Source: Bacteroidetes bacterium ADurb.Bin139 (GTDB lineage Bacteria > Bacteroidota > Bacteroidia > Bacteroidales > UBA932). Taken from it: a stretch of 64,000 nt of DNA. Below the pieces are notes generated by a model that saw nothing but the letters and a program-made list of their open reading frames with translations, made no database searches and was not told the DNA's origin. The position numbers and the translations under genes were made by a program. This document shows positions 45,225-53,551 of this stretch, piece after piece. Location: assembly GCA_002070565.1 (NCBI GenBank), contig MWDM01000001.1, positions 1 through 64,000 on the forward strand, given 5' to 3'. The first letter of the stretch is position 1, and each line of letters begins with the position of its first letter.

Positions 45225-47002
45225 GACGGATAGATCGATGCGATTAGTTTTTCGTAATGCTTATGCAGCTGGGCGCGGCGTAATTTGAGGGTTTGCGAGA
45301 GCAGACCGTTTGCAGTAGTCCATTCATCATTGACAAGACGGAAAAATTTGATCTGTTCATGCGGGGCCAGTGTTTTGTTGATCCGCTCAATCTCCCTGTG
45401 GATCAAATCATTGATCTCCCTGGTCTGGTAAAGGTTTTCCAGATCCTGGAAAACCATTTTATGGCGGGCTGCCCAATCCTGTACCTGGGTGGAATTGGGG
45501 ATGATAATGACCGAGACCACTTTCTGATTGCTTCCTATGACCAGCGAGCTTTCAATATAAGGCGATTCGTTCAGTTTACCTTCAATTACCTGGGGAGCTA
45601 CATACTTGCCGTTGGATAATTTAAAGATTTCCTTTTTACGGTCCGTAATGCGCAGAAAAACGCCATTGGTCATTTCCCCCACATCGCCGGTGTGGAACCA
45701 GCCTTCAGCGTCTATGACTTCTCTGGTGGCTTCGGGATTTTTGTAATAGCCCATCATGATATGCGGCCCGCGTGTAAGGATTTCCCCATCTGGTAAGAAT
45801 TTCAGTTCCGTTCCTTCCAGCACTGTACCAACCGTCCCGATTTTTCGGAGCATGGATTTGGGCTTGTTCACAGCAATTACAGGGGCAGTCTCTGTAAGGC
45901 CATATCCCTCGTAAATGTACATTTTTGCGGCCGAAAATAGACGTATGACACACGCTCTGATGGAAGAACCTCCGGTAACTATGAGCATCTCATGCCCTCC
46001 CAGGTTGGCCCTCCATTTGCTGTATACCAGTTTGTCAAAAAGATTGTTAAGCGTTCTGCGCCAGAAGGTAAGCCTTTCATAGTCAAAGGTATTCCCGAAG
46101 TTCCAGGCCATTTTATAGATCACACGTTTGATTCCTTTAAGGCTCTTGCCGGCGTCTTCCAGTTTCTTGTACATCATTTCTATAACACGTGGAACAGCAC
46201 AAAATCCGTCTGCCTGGATATCTTTCAGATCGCGGGCAATGGTCCCCATGTTCTCTGCATAATAGATACTGATTCCCAGGGACTGGAATTCATAGTTCAT
46301 GGTTCTTTCGTAGATATGGCATAAAGGAAGGAAACTCAGGTAACGGTGCGAGGAGTTCTTGCACTGCTGTGCAGCATGGGCCAGGAAATTGAAGACAATA
46401 CTGCTGTGGGCATGCATCACACCCTTTGGCGTTCCCGTGGTTCCCGATGTATAGATGATGGTTAACAGGGTGTCCGGGGTTATGTTCTTTTTGTTCTCCT
46501 CTATCACACTGGCCCATTTTTCCTTATTGTCCCTGCCAATTGTCACGATCTGGTCCAGATTATTGGCCCCCTCTACAGGGTCTACGGTAAAGACTGCCGG
46601 AGGATTCTTGAGCGAGGCAATTACCGGGGCCAGGTGTTTATACAGGAGGGCACTGCCTATGATTATGATCTTTGCATCTGAATGGGGTATGATATAGCGG
46701 TAATCGTCTTCACTCAATGTAGAATAGACGGGCACATGGACCATGCCGGCCAGGGCTGTTCCCATATCCACAAAATTCCATTCGGGCCGGTTGTTCATGA
46801 CCGTGATTACCTTGTCCTGCTGCTGTAAACCATATTCCAGGAAACCGTATGCATAATCATGTGATATTTCTACATATTCCCGGGAGCTGTACTTCCTCCA
46901 GACACCTTGTACCTTACCGGCCAGGATATCTTCTTTTGGATAATTGACCTGCAGTCTTTCAAGCAAATCAAAGAGTCTGGTTACTTTAACAATATTATTC
47001 AT
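45221..47002 (-). CDS. Long-chain fatty-acid-CoA ligase-like AMP-binding protein
   Basis: 593 residues of the ANL superfamily. The P-loop is YTSGTTGTPKGVMH (about 190-203), the A5 motif is YEGYGLTETAPV, A7 is GWFHTGDVGEM and A8 is ITDRKKEIFKLSNGKYVAPQ. The length and the GYGLTET/KLSNGKY set fit FadD15/FAA-type long-chain acyl-CoA synthetases, which make acyl-CoA from fatty acid, ATP and CoA. It overlaps threonine aldolase and GNAT genes by 4 nt each, so all three are probably coupled in translation. Confidence 0.92.
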   Translation of the reverse strand: MNNIVKVTRLFDLLERLQVNYPKEDILAGKVQGVWRKYSSREYVEISHDYAYGFLEYGLQQQDKVITVMNNRPEWNFVDMGTALAGMVHVPVYSTLSEDDYRYIIPHSDAKIIIIGSALLYKHLAPVIASLKNPPAVFTVDPVEGANNLDQIVTIGRDNKEKWASVIEENKKNITPDTLLTIIYTSGTTGTPKGVMHAHSSIVFNFLAHAAQQCKNSSHRYLSFLPLCHIYERTMNYEFQSLGISIYYAENMGTIARDLKDIQADGFCAVPRVIEMMYKKLEDAGKSLKGIKRVIYKMAWNFGNTFDYERLTFWRRTLNNLFDKLVYSKWRANLGGHEMLIVTGGSSIRACVIRLFSAAKMYIYEGYGLTETAPVIAVNKPKSMLRKIGTVGTVLEGTELKFLPDGEILTRGPHIMMGYYKNPEATREVIDAEGWFHTGDVGEMTNGVFLRITDRKKEIFKLSNGKYVAPQVIEGKLNESPYIESSLVIGSNQKVVSVIIIPNSTQVQDWAARHKMVFQDLENLYQTREINDLIHREIERINKTLAPHEQIKFFRLVNDEWTTANGLLSQTLKLRRAQLHKHYEKLIASIYPS

Positions 47003-48024
47003 GTCAGTGATTTTTTTAAATCGTTAATAAATGCATCTACATGTGTTTTCCGGGTGTTGAAGGAGCACATCCAGCGAACTTCCCCGGTTGTTTCATTCCA
47101 GATATAGAAAAAGTGCTTTTCTACCAGCTTTTTCCGGGCATATTCCGGTATTATGGCAAAAACAGCATTGCTTTCCACTTTTTGTGTAATGGTCACTCCC
47201 GGCAGCTTCCTGACGCCCGAGGCCAGGTAGCGGGCCATGTTGTTCGCATGACGCGCATTTTCAAGCCATAGCCCATGGTTCAGGTATGCCAGGTATTGTG
47301 CGGCCACATAACGGCTCTTGGAATAGAGCTGCATGGACTGTTTCCGGATGTACAGGAAATTTTCAGCCAGGTGTGGGTTAAGCAAGACAACGGCCTCGCC
47401 CATAAGCATTCCGTTTTTTGTGCCGCCAAAGGATAGGGCGTCTACACCCGCCCGGGTGGTTATGGCCTTAAGGGGAAGATCCAGGTATGCGGCGGCATTG
47501 GCCAGCCTGGAACCGTCCATGTGCAGGTACATGCTGTGCTCGTGGGCCAGGTCTGCCAGGGCCTGTATTTCTTCCGGAGTATAAGCCGTGCCGAGCTCGG
47601 TAACCTGTGAAATGGAAATCACTTTTGGCTGGGAATGATGCTGAAAACCAAAACTCCGGAGCAGGGGCCTGACGTGTTCGGGACGGAGTTTCCCGTCTTC
47701 TGTGTGGGCTGTTATGACCTTACATCCTGTAAAACGCTCGGGAGCACCGCATTCATCCTGGTTGATGTGGGCGGTTTCTGCACAGATTATCGCATGATAC
47801 GGCTGCGTGAGGGCCTGCAGGCACAGGACATTGGCCCCTGTCCCGTTGAAAGCGAAAAATGCCTGCGCATGTTCACCAAATATTGACCTGAACACTTCCC
47901 CTGCCCTTGAAGAATAATCGTCTTCCCCGTAAGAAAGCTGGTAATCCCGGTTGGCATCTGCAAGAGCCTTTAGTACAAAGGGATGTGCCCCGGAATGATT
48001 GTCGCTTCCAAAGCTTGTTTTCAT
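46999..48024 (-). CDS. Low-specificity L-threonine aldolase family (PLP enzyme)
   Basis: 341 residues. Fold-type I PLP enzyme that splits threonine or allo-threonine into glycine and acetaldehyde. The PLP-binding Lys is in LSFGGTKNGML, with HMDGSRLANAAAYL supplying the cofactor-contacting Asp and Arg, and FGSDNHSGAHPFVLKAL at the N-terminus. It starts 19 nt after gcvH, so glycine production and the glycine-cleavage H protein are co-encoded. A beta-eliminating lyase of the same family cannot be fully excluded. Confidence 0.9.
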   Translation of the reverse strand: MKTSFGSDNHSGAHPFVLKALADANRDYQLSYGEDDYSSRAGEVFRSIFGEHAQAFFAFNGTGANVLCLQALTQPYHAIICAETAHINQDECGAPERFTGCKVITAHTEDGKLRPEHVRPLLRSFGFQHHSQPKVISISQVTELGTAYTPEEIQALADLAHEHSMYLHMDGSRLANAAAYLDLPLKAITTRAGVDALSFGGTKNGMLMGEAVVLLNPHLAENFLYIRKQSMQLYSKSRYVAAQYLAYLNHGLWLENARHANNMARYLASGVRKLPGVTITQKVESNAVFAIIPEYARKKLVEKHFFYIWNETTGEVRWMCSFNTRKTHVDAFINDLKKSLT

Positions 48025-48043
48025 AAAATCATATTGACAGACC

Positions 48044-48421
48044 TTATGCGATTAATTCCCCGTATGCACGGGCATCGAGCATATCATCAACCTCTCCTGG
48101 ATTTGACATCCTGATTTTAACCATCCAGCCTTTGCCGTATGGATCCTCATTGACAGTCTGAGGTGCGTCCTCCAGTAATTGGTTGATCTCTTCCAGGGTT
48201 CCTGACACAGGCATGAAGGCATCGGCAACGGTTTTTACGGCCTCTATGGCCCCGAATACCTCGCCCTTTTCAAGGGTTTCGCCCAGGGTGGGTATATCAA
48301 CAAAAACAATATCGCCCAATTGGGATTGTGCAAAATCTGTAATGCCCACAATGGCCAGATTGCCTTCAATTTTTAACCACTCATGTTCTTTGGAATACTT
48401 GAGATTGTCCGGAATATTCAT
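48044..48421 (-). CDS. gcvH: Glycine cleavage system H protein
   Basis: 125 residues. Lipoyl carrier that moves the aminomethyl group between the P and T proteins. The lipoylated Lys is in GAIEAVKTVADAFMPVSG (about residue 63), and the fold starts with YSKEHEWLKIEGNLAIVGITDFAQSQLGD. gcvP and gcvT are not nearby. H protein is also the entry point for lipoate assembly in some bacteria, so a lipoate-relay role is possible. First gene of the operon gcvH - threonine aldolase - acyl-CoA ligase - GNAT; a TATCTTTG box lies 25 nt upstream. Confidence 0.96.
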   Translation of the reverse strand: MNIPDNLKYSKEHEWLKIEGNLAIVGITDFAQSQLGDIVFVDIPTLGETLEKGEVFGAIEAVKTVADAFMPVSGTLEEINQLLEDAPQTVNEDPYGKGWMVKIRMSNPGEVDDMLDARAYGELIA

Positions 48422-48446
48422 AACAATAAGATTAAGTTTAGTGACA

Positions 48447-48454
48447 CAAAGATA
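48447..48454 (-). promoter_or_regulatory. -7 promoter box for the gcvH operon
   Basis: TATCTTTG on the minus strand, 25 nt before the gcvH ATG. It lies between gcvH and the end of ruvA. Confidence 0.55.
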
Positions 48455-48469
48455 GCGAAATATGACAAA

Positions 48470-49060
48470 CTACAAGAGCTTGAGGGCTTGTCTGATCATG
48501 TCCTCCAAACTGCAGGAAGGGTTCTCTTTCTGCAGGCGTGAGATGACCTTTTCAACCGCCGACCGCTGAAAGCCCAATTGTTGCAGGGCGGCGGCAGCCG
48601 CGGCCCCGGTTTCTGAAACAGCCGGTGCCGTAAGGCCCGTGCCGTCCGAATCCAGATCGACTTTCAACATTTTATCCCGCAGGTCAATGACCATTCTTTC
48701 GGCCGTTTTGATGCCAATGCCCTTGACACTTTTTATCCTCACAACATCGCCTGTGATCAGGGCGTTGCGTAGTTCTGCGCTGCTCATGGCCGAGAGGATC
48801 ATCCGTGCTGTGTTGGGACCGACACCGGTAACCCCGATCAAAAGCCGGAAAATCTCGCGCTCATCGCGGGTAGCAAAACCGTAAAGCAAGTGGGCATCAT
48901 CCCTGACCTGGAGGTGTACCCACAGCAACACTTCTTTCAGGGTATGGATGGCCGAGTATGTCTGCAGGGATATGAGCAAATGATAACCAATCCCGCCTGT
49001 TTCAACCACGGCCTGCGTGGGATCTGCGCTGACCAGGTTTCCCTTTATGTATTCGTACAT
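48470..49060 (-). CDS. ruvA: Holliday junction branch-migration protein RuvA
   Basis: 196 residues. Tetrameric DNA-binding partner of RuvB. The OB-fold N-terminus is MYEYIKGNLVSADPTQAVVETGGIGY, two helix-hairpin-helix motifs are in LIGVTGVGPNTARMIL and IKSVKGIGIKTAERMVIDLRDK, and the C-terminal RuvB-contact domain ends DMIRQALKLL. The start at 49060 is chosen because an earlier in-frame codon (49093) would lie upstream of a TATATTTG promoter box (49083-49090). It is divergent from sufS. Confidence 0.95.
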   Translation of the reverse strand: MYEYIKGNLVSADPTQAVVETGGIGYHLLISLQTYSAIHTLKEVLLWVHLQVRDDAHLLYGFATRDEREIFRLLIGVTGVGPNTARMILSAMSSAELRNALITGDVVRIKSVKGIGIKTAERMVIDLRDKMLKVDLDSDGTGLTAPAVSETGAAAAAALQQLGFQRSAVEKVISRLQKENPSCSLEDMIRQALKLL

Positions 49061-49082
49061 TTTAACGGAGCTTAATACACTG

Positions 49083-49090
49083 CAAATATA
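49083..49090 (-). promoter_or_regulatory. -7 promoter box for ruvA
   Basis: TATATTTG on the minus strand, 22 nt before the ruvA ATG at 49060. It rules against the longer ruvA frame. Confidence 0.55.
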
Positions 49091-49097
49091 CATTTAT

Positions 49098-49105
49098 TAT
49101 CTTTG
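49098..49105 (+). promoter_or_regulatory. -7 promoter box for the suf-folK-glyQS operon
   Basis: TATCTTTG ends only 4 nt before the sufS ATG, predicting a leaderless mRNA. It overlaps the divergent ruvA promoter region. Confidence 0.6.
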
Positions 49106-49109
49106 AAGC

Positions 49110-50357
49110 ATGAATTGTTCATCTATCAGGGAACAGTTTCCTGCCCTGTCACAAAAAATATACGGGAAACCTCTTGTTTACCTTGACAATGGGGCGACAA
49201 CCCAGAAACCCAGGAAAGTACTGGACGTACTGCAGGAAATGCAAGGGGGGTTGAACGGGAATATCCACCGGGCTGTCCATTACCTGAGCGTGCAGTGCAC
49301 AGAACGGTATGACAAGGCCCGCTCTACCATACGCGATTTCATCAATGCCGCCTCTGCCGACGAGGTTATTTTCACCAGCGGGACGACCGCCTCGCTCAAC
49401 CTGCTTGCGTATTCGTTCGGGCAGACCTACATCCGTCCCGGAGACCGTATTGTGGTTACCGGGGCAGAACACCATTCCAATATTGTTCCCTGGCAGATGA
49501 TGTGCAAACGCACCGGGGCGCGGCTTGAAGTATGGAATATTGACGATTCGGGTGCCATGGACCCCAAAAAACTGGAACAGATCCTGGATATACCCGGAGA
49601 TAAACCCAAACTGTTGGCCATAACGCATATTTCCAACGTACTGGGACTGGTCAATCCCCTGTCCCATATCATACGCATAGCCCATTATTACAACGTTCCG
49701 GTGGCTGTGGACGGAGCCCAGGGTATTGTTCATAAGAAAGTGGACGTACAGGAAATGGATGCCGATTTCTACGTATTTTCGGGACACAAGCTTTACGGGC
49801 CTACAGGCACAGGTGTCTTATACGGAAAAGAAAAATACCTGGAAGAGATGGTTCCCTGGCAGGGCGGAGGCGATATGATAGAAAAGGTTTGCCTGCCCAC
49901 AGGGACCACCTATGCGCGGCTTCCCCTCAAATTCGAAGCCGGGACAGCCAACTTCATTGGCGTGGCAGGACTGGGTGCAGCCGTTGAATTTATTAGCAGC
50001 CTGAATGGCTTTGATATCGAGTTACATGAAAACGAAATAACAACAAAGGCCATGAAGGCCCTGCAGGAAATCGAAGGCTGCAGGATATACGGGGTCCCCG
50101 GAACCTATTACGGTCAGGTTTATGAAAAAATACCGGTCTTTTCCATGTCCATAGAAGGGGCACATCCGGCCGACATAGCCACATTGCTGGATAAGATGGG
50201 CATTGCCGTCCGGTCGGGCATGTTGTGTGCCGAGCCATTGCTGGAGCGTTATCATCTGACGGCTGTGCTGCGGGCATCATTTGCCTTGTACAACACCCTG
50301 GAGGAACTGGACTATTTTGTGGAGTCTCTGAGGAAAGTATTGAAAATGCTTCGTTAA
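49110..50357 (+). CDS. sufS: Cysteine desulfurase SufS
   Basis: 415 residues. PLP enzyme that takes sulfur from cysteine for Fe-S cluster assembly. The PLP Lys is in FSGHKLYGPTGTGVLYG, the active Cys in VRSGMLCAEPLLERY, and TGAEHHSNIVPWQ contacts the cofactor. It is followed 12 nt later by sufE, its persulfide acceptor. sufB, sufC and sufD are not in the window. It is the first gene of a seven-gene plus-strand run. Confidence 0.96.
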   Translation: MNCSSIREQFPALSQKIYGKPLVYLDNGATTQKPRKVLDVLQEMQGGLNGNIHRAVHYLSVQCTERYDKARSTIRDFINAASADEVIFTSGTTASLNLLAYSFGQTYIRPGDRIVVTGAEHHSNIVPWQMMCKRTGARLEVWNIDDSGAMDPKKLEQILDIPGDKPKLLAITHISNVLGLVNPLSHIIRIAHYYNVPVAVDGAQGIVHKKVDVQEMDADFYVFSGHKLYGPTGTGVLYGKEKYLEEMVPWQGGGDMIEKVCLPTGTTYARLPLKFEAGTANFIGVAGLGAAVEFISSLNGFDIELHENEITTKAMKALQEIEGCRIYGVPGTYYGQVYEKIPVFSMSIEGAHPADIATLLDKMGIAVRSGMLCAEPLLERYHLTAVLRASFALYNTLEELDYFVESLRKVLKMLR

Positions 50358-50369
50358 TCCCGTTTTATC

Positions 50370-50807
50370 ATGACTATTGAAGACAAACAGGCACAGATAA
50401 CAGAAGAGTTCTCCTTTCTGGAGGACTGGATGGATAAATACGAATTACTGATTGAGCTGGGGAAAAAACTGCCCCCGCTGGAAGAAAGTTCCCGTACAGA
50501 AAAAAACCTGATCAGGGGATGTCAGTCCAGGGTTTGGCTTGCAGTGAGCCGGGAAGACGGAAAGCTTCATTTCAGGGCCGACAGTGATGCCCTCATCACC
50601 AAAGGTATCATATCGCTCCTGGTGCATGTTTTTTCGGGGCACACCCCGGGTGAAATCCTGGGCGCAGACTTGTCTTTCATTCAAAAAATCGGCCTGAAGG
50701 AACACCTCTCCCCAACGCGGGCCAACGGGCTTTTGTCCATGATAGAGCAGATACGGCTCTATGCCCTGGCTGCCAATACAGAAAACACAAAAGAACATGG
50801 AAAGTGA
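50370..50807 (+). CDS. sufE: Sulfur acceptor protein SufE
   Basis: 145 residues. It receives persulfide from SufS and stimulates its activity. The acceptor Cys is in NLIRGCQSRVWL (about residue 50), with the family N-terminus FSFLEDWMDKYELLIELGKKLPPL and the C-terminal ARANGL-like TRANGLLSMIEQIR. The DUF59 gene starts inside its last codons. Confidence 0.95.
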   Translation: MTIEDKQAQITEEFSFLEDWMDKYELLIELGKKLPPLEESSRTEKNLIRGCQSRVWLAVSREDGKLHFRADSDALITKGIISLLVHVFSGHTPGEILGADLSFIQKIGLKEHLSPTRANGLLSMIEQIRLYALAANTENTKEHGK

Positions 50808-51126
50808 ATTGGGAAAAAGCATAAGACGTGCCCTGAAGCAGATTTTCGATCCCGAAATCCCTGTCAACATTGTAGACCTTGGTCTTATCTATGGCATTGA
50901 AATAGGCGAAAAGGAAGAAAAGGGACATCCCGTAACCGTTACCATGACCCTTACGGCCCCCAATTGCCCTATGGCCGAACAGGTAATAGAAGAAGCCCGT
51001 TTTACTGTCAGCCATGTTCCCGGTGTATCCCGGGCGGCTATTAACCTGACCTTTGACCCGCCCTGGGATCCTTCCCGCATGAGTGAAGAAGCCCTGCTGG
51101 ACACCGGCCTATACGGAATGTACTGA
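50797..51126 (+). CDS. SUF-associated DUF59/MIP18-family Fe-S assembly protein
   Basis: 109 residues. DUF59 proteins (SufT/PaaD/CIA2-like) help deliver Fe-S clusters. The core is FDPEIPVNIVDLGLIYGIEI and the conserved Cys motif is TLTAPNCPMAEQV. The start at ATG 50797 overlaps sufE by 11 nt; an upstream codon at 50761 would lie further within sufE and adds residues unlike the family. Position after sufSE supports a SUF role. Confidence 0.9.
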   Translation: MESELGKSIRRALKQIFDPEIPVNIVDLGLIYGIEIGEKEEKGHPVTVTMTLTAPNCPMAEQVIEEARFTVSHVPGVSRAAINLTFDPPWDPSRMSEEALLDTGLYGMY

Positions 51127-51132
51127 ACCGGG

Positions 51133-51603
51133 ATGCCAAACCATACAACATACCTTCTTACGGGAAGCAACCTGGGTGACCGGGATGCCCTGCTGGAACA
51201 GGCCTTGCAGGCATTGAGCGCCCTGGGCAGGATCACGGCCGTTTCGCCCCGCAGGGAAACAGAGCCATGGGGCTTTACGCATCCCGTTCCGCCTTTTCTG
51301 AACCAGGCCTTGCGACTGGAAACCAGCCTGGCGCCCGAAGAACTGCTGGACCATTGCCTGCAGATAGAAAAAAGATTGGGCAGAATACGACAGGACCGGG
51401 AGGCCCATGGCAAAGGCGGGAAAACCTACGTTTCACGGCTTATAGACATTGATATACTTCTGTACGATAATTTGATCATGGACACCGGCAAGCTCACCCT
51501 GCCACACCCGCATTTAAAGGACCGGGATTTTGCAAGGGAACTGCTGAAAGAGATTCTCCCAAAAAGTCTATCTTTGGAGGACTTTTTACCAAATGATTTA
51601 TGA
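51133..51603 (+). CDS. folK: 2-amino-4-hydroxy-6-hydroxymethyldihydropteridine pyrophosphokinase
   Basis: 156 residues. It activates 6-hydroxymethyldihydropterin with ATP in folate synthesis. Family marks are LLTGSNLGDRDALL, the EPWGF box with NQALRLETSLAPEELL, ExxLGR in IEKRLGRIRQDREAHG, and RLIDIDILLYDN with the metal-binding DID. The stop overlaps the glyQS ATG by 4 nt. thyA and folA are elsewhere in the window, so folate genes are dispersed. Confidence 0.95.
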   Translation: MPNHTTYLLTGSNLGDRDALLEQALQALSALGRITAVSPRRETEPWGFTHPVPPFLNQALRLETSLAPEELLDHCLQIEKRLGRIRQDREAHGKGGKTYVSRLIDIDILLYDNLIMDTGKLTLPHPHLKDRDFARELLKEILPKSLSLEDFLPNDL

Positions 51604-53141
51604 CACAGGACGATTTATTCAAAAACATCATTGCCCACGCCAAGGAATACGGTTTCATATTTCCCTCCAGCGAGATTTACGACGGGTTGAGCGCCGTGTA
51701 CGATTATGGACAGAACGGGGTAGAGCTCAAGAACAACATCAGGAAGTACTGGTGGGATTCACTGGTACGGATGCACGACAATATTGTAGGGCTCGACGCG
51801 GCAATTTTCATGCATCCAAAGATATGGGAAGCCAGCGGGCATGTGGCCGCCTTTAACGATCCGCTCATAGACAATAAGGATTCCAAAAAAAGATACCGGG
51901 CAGATGTGTTACTGGAAGATTACCTGGCCAAGCTGGAGGAAAAGATAAACAAAGAAGTGGCCAAAGGCCTGAAACGGGTTGGGAAACAATTTGATGAAGC
52001 GCAATTCAGGGCCACCAATCCCAATGTGCTCAGGGAACAGGCCAGGATTGACCAACTGCAGAAAAAAATGAACACAGCCCTGAACCAGAACGATTTGGAG
52101 GGATTACGACAGCTTATTCTGGATTGCGGGATCGCTTGTCCTATATCGGGGACCAGGAACTGGACCCAGGTGCGGCAGTTTAATCTGATGTTCAGCACCC
52201 AGCTGGGTGGTACCGACGAAAGGGCATCCCAGGTCTTCCTCAGGCCCGAGACGGCCCAGGGGATTTTTGTGAATTTTCTGAATGTGCAGAAAAGCGGCCG
52301 CATGAAGGTTCCCTTTGGCATAGCCCAGACCGGGAAGGCTTTCCGGAACGAAATCGTAGCCCGTCAATTCATTTTCAGAATGCGCGAATTTGAACAGATG
52401 GAAATGCAGTTCTTTGTAAAGCCGGGAGAAGAGATGAAGTGGTACCAATACTGGAAGGACATGCGCCTGCGCTGGCATTTGTCACTGGGCCTGGGTGCAG
52501 ACATGTACCGTTTCCACAACCACGATAAGCTGGCCCATTATGCCAATGCCGCCTGTGATATTGAATTCAAGTTTCCTTTTGGGTTCAAGGAACTGGAAGG
52601 GATCCACTCCCGGACAGATTATGACCTCTCGCGCCATGAAGAGTTCTCGGGCCGCAAATTGCGGTACTTTGATCCGGAAACCAATGAAAGTTATATCCCC
52701 TATGTGGTGGAGACTTCCATTGGCCTGGACAGGACGTTTTTGGCTGTCCTGTCTGCCTCGTACCGGGAAGAAGAACTTGAAGACGGCCAAACCCGGGTCG
52801 TATTGCGCATACCTCACATACTGGCCCCTGTAAAGCTGGGGGTTTTTCCCCTGGTAAAAAAGGACGGATTGCCCGAGGCGGCACAGGAGATTCTCAAAAC
52901 GCTCCGCATCTGCCACGCCTGTCTTTATGACGAAAAGGACAGCATAGGAAAACGCTACCGCAGGATGGACGCCATAGGCACGCCCCTTTGCATAACAGTA
53001 GACCATCAGACCCTGGAAGACAATACCGTAACCATCAGGGACAGGGACACCATGCTACAGGACAGGGTTCCGGTTGAGAACCTTTCCGGAATTCTGGATG
53101 AAAAATTAAACAGCAGGAATTGGCTCGGAAAACTCACATAA
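51600..53141 (+). CDS. glyQS: Glycyl-tRNA synthetase, single-chain alpha2 type
   Basis: 513 residues. Class II synthetase of the archaeal/eukaryotic-like single-polypeptide form used by many Bacteroidota. It has the N-terminal FPSSEIYDGLSAVYDYG block, motif 2 FRNEIVARQFIFRMREFEQMEMQFF, the SCRTDYDL-like GIHSRTDYDLSRH, motif 3 ETSIGLDRTFLAVL, and the anticodon-binding domain (about 400-513; KRYRRMDAIGTPLCITVD). It overlaps folK by 4 nt and the VanZ gene by 22 nt. Confidence 0.97.
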   Translation: MTQDDLFKNIIAHAKEYGFIFPSSEIYDGLSAVYDYGQNGVELKNNIRKYWWDSLVRMHDNIVGLDAAIFMHPKIWEASGHVAAFNDPLIDNKDSKKRYRADVLLEDYLAKLEEKINKEVAKGLKRVGKQFDEAQFRATNPNVLREQARIDQLQKKMNTALNQNDLEGLRQLILDCGIACPISGTRNWTQVRQFNLMFSTQLGGTDERASQVFLRPETAQGIFVNFLNVQKSGRMKVPFGIAQTGKAFRNEIVARQFIFRMREFEQMEMQFFVKPGEEMKWYQYWKDMRLRWHLSLGLGADMYRFHNHDKLAHYANAACDIEFKFPFGFKELEGIHSRTDYDLSRHEEFSGRKLRYFDPETNESYIPYVVETSIGLDRTFLAVLSASYREEELEDGQTRVVLRIPHILAPVKLGVFPLVKKDGLPEAAQEILKTLRICHACLYDEKDSIGKRYRRMDAIGTPLCITVDHQTLEDNTVTIRDRDTMLQDRVPVENLSGILDEKLNSRNWLGKLT

Positions 53142-53551
53142 AACAACGATTTGTACAGGGTTTCATGATTTTTCTCCTGGTGGCTTACCTGGGAGGATGC
53201 ACCTACCTTTTATTTGTTAAGGGGGATTCGCTTCCGGAACTCAAAAAGTCAGGCGCGATTTTATGGCTGGCCTCTTTACTGGGTGTTATGCCGGATAAAG
53301 TCATACACGCGGTACTCTTTATTCCCATCATTCCCCTTACCTGGGGGGCTGTGAGGCCCCGGCGGGGCATGACAAAAGTCATAATCCTGTGGTCGGGGCT
53401 GATCTTTGGGGCCATAACAGAAATCATACAGCATTACCTTCCGTACAGGACCGGAAACATATCCGATCTGGCAGCAGATATATTTGGGAGTGTCCTGGGT
53501 GTTCCTTTTTTGCTGCTGTTTTTTTCAGGTGAAAAAACAAAACGAAAATGA
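53120..53551 (+). CDS. VanZ-family small membrane protein
   Basis: 143 residues from TTG 53120, which places basic residues (RKTHIKQR) before the first helix; ATG 53165 (128 residues) would start directly in the helix and is the main alternative. Four TM helices are seen, with the VanZ markers DKVIHAVLFIPII and GAITEIIQHYLPYRTGNISDLAADIFGSVLG. VanZ relatives give teicoplanin resistance in enterococci, but the general role is unknown. It overlaps the ABC transporter gene by 4 nt. Confidence 0.85.
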   Translation: MARKTHIKQRFVQGFMIFLLVAYLGGCTYLLFVKGDSLPELKKSGAILWLASLLGVMPDKVIHAVLFIPIIPLTWGAVRPRRGMTKVIILWSGLIFGAITEIIQHYLPYRTGNISDLAADIFGSVLGVPFLLLFFSGEKTKRK

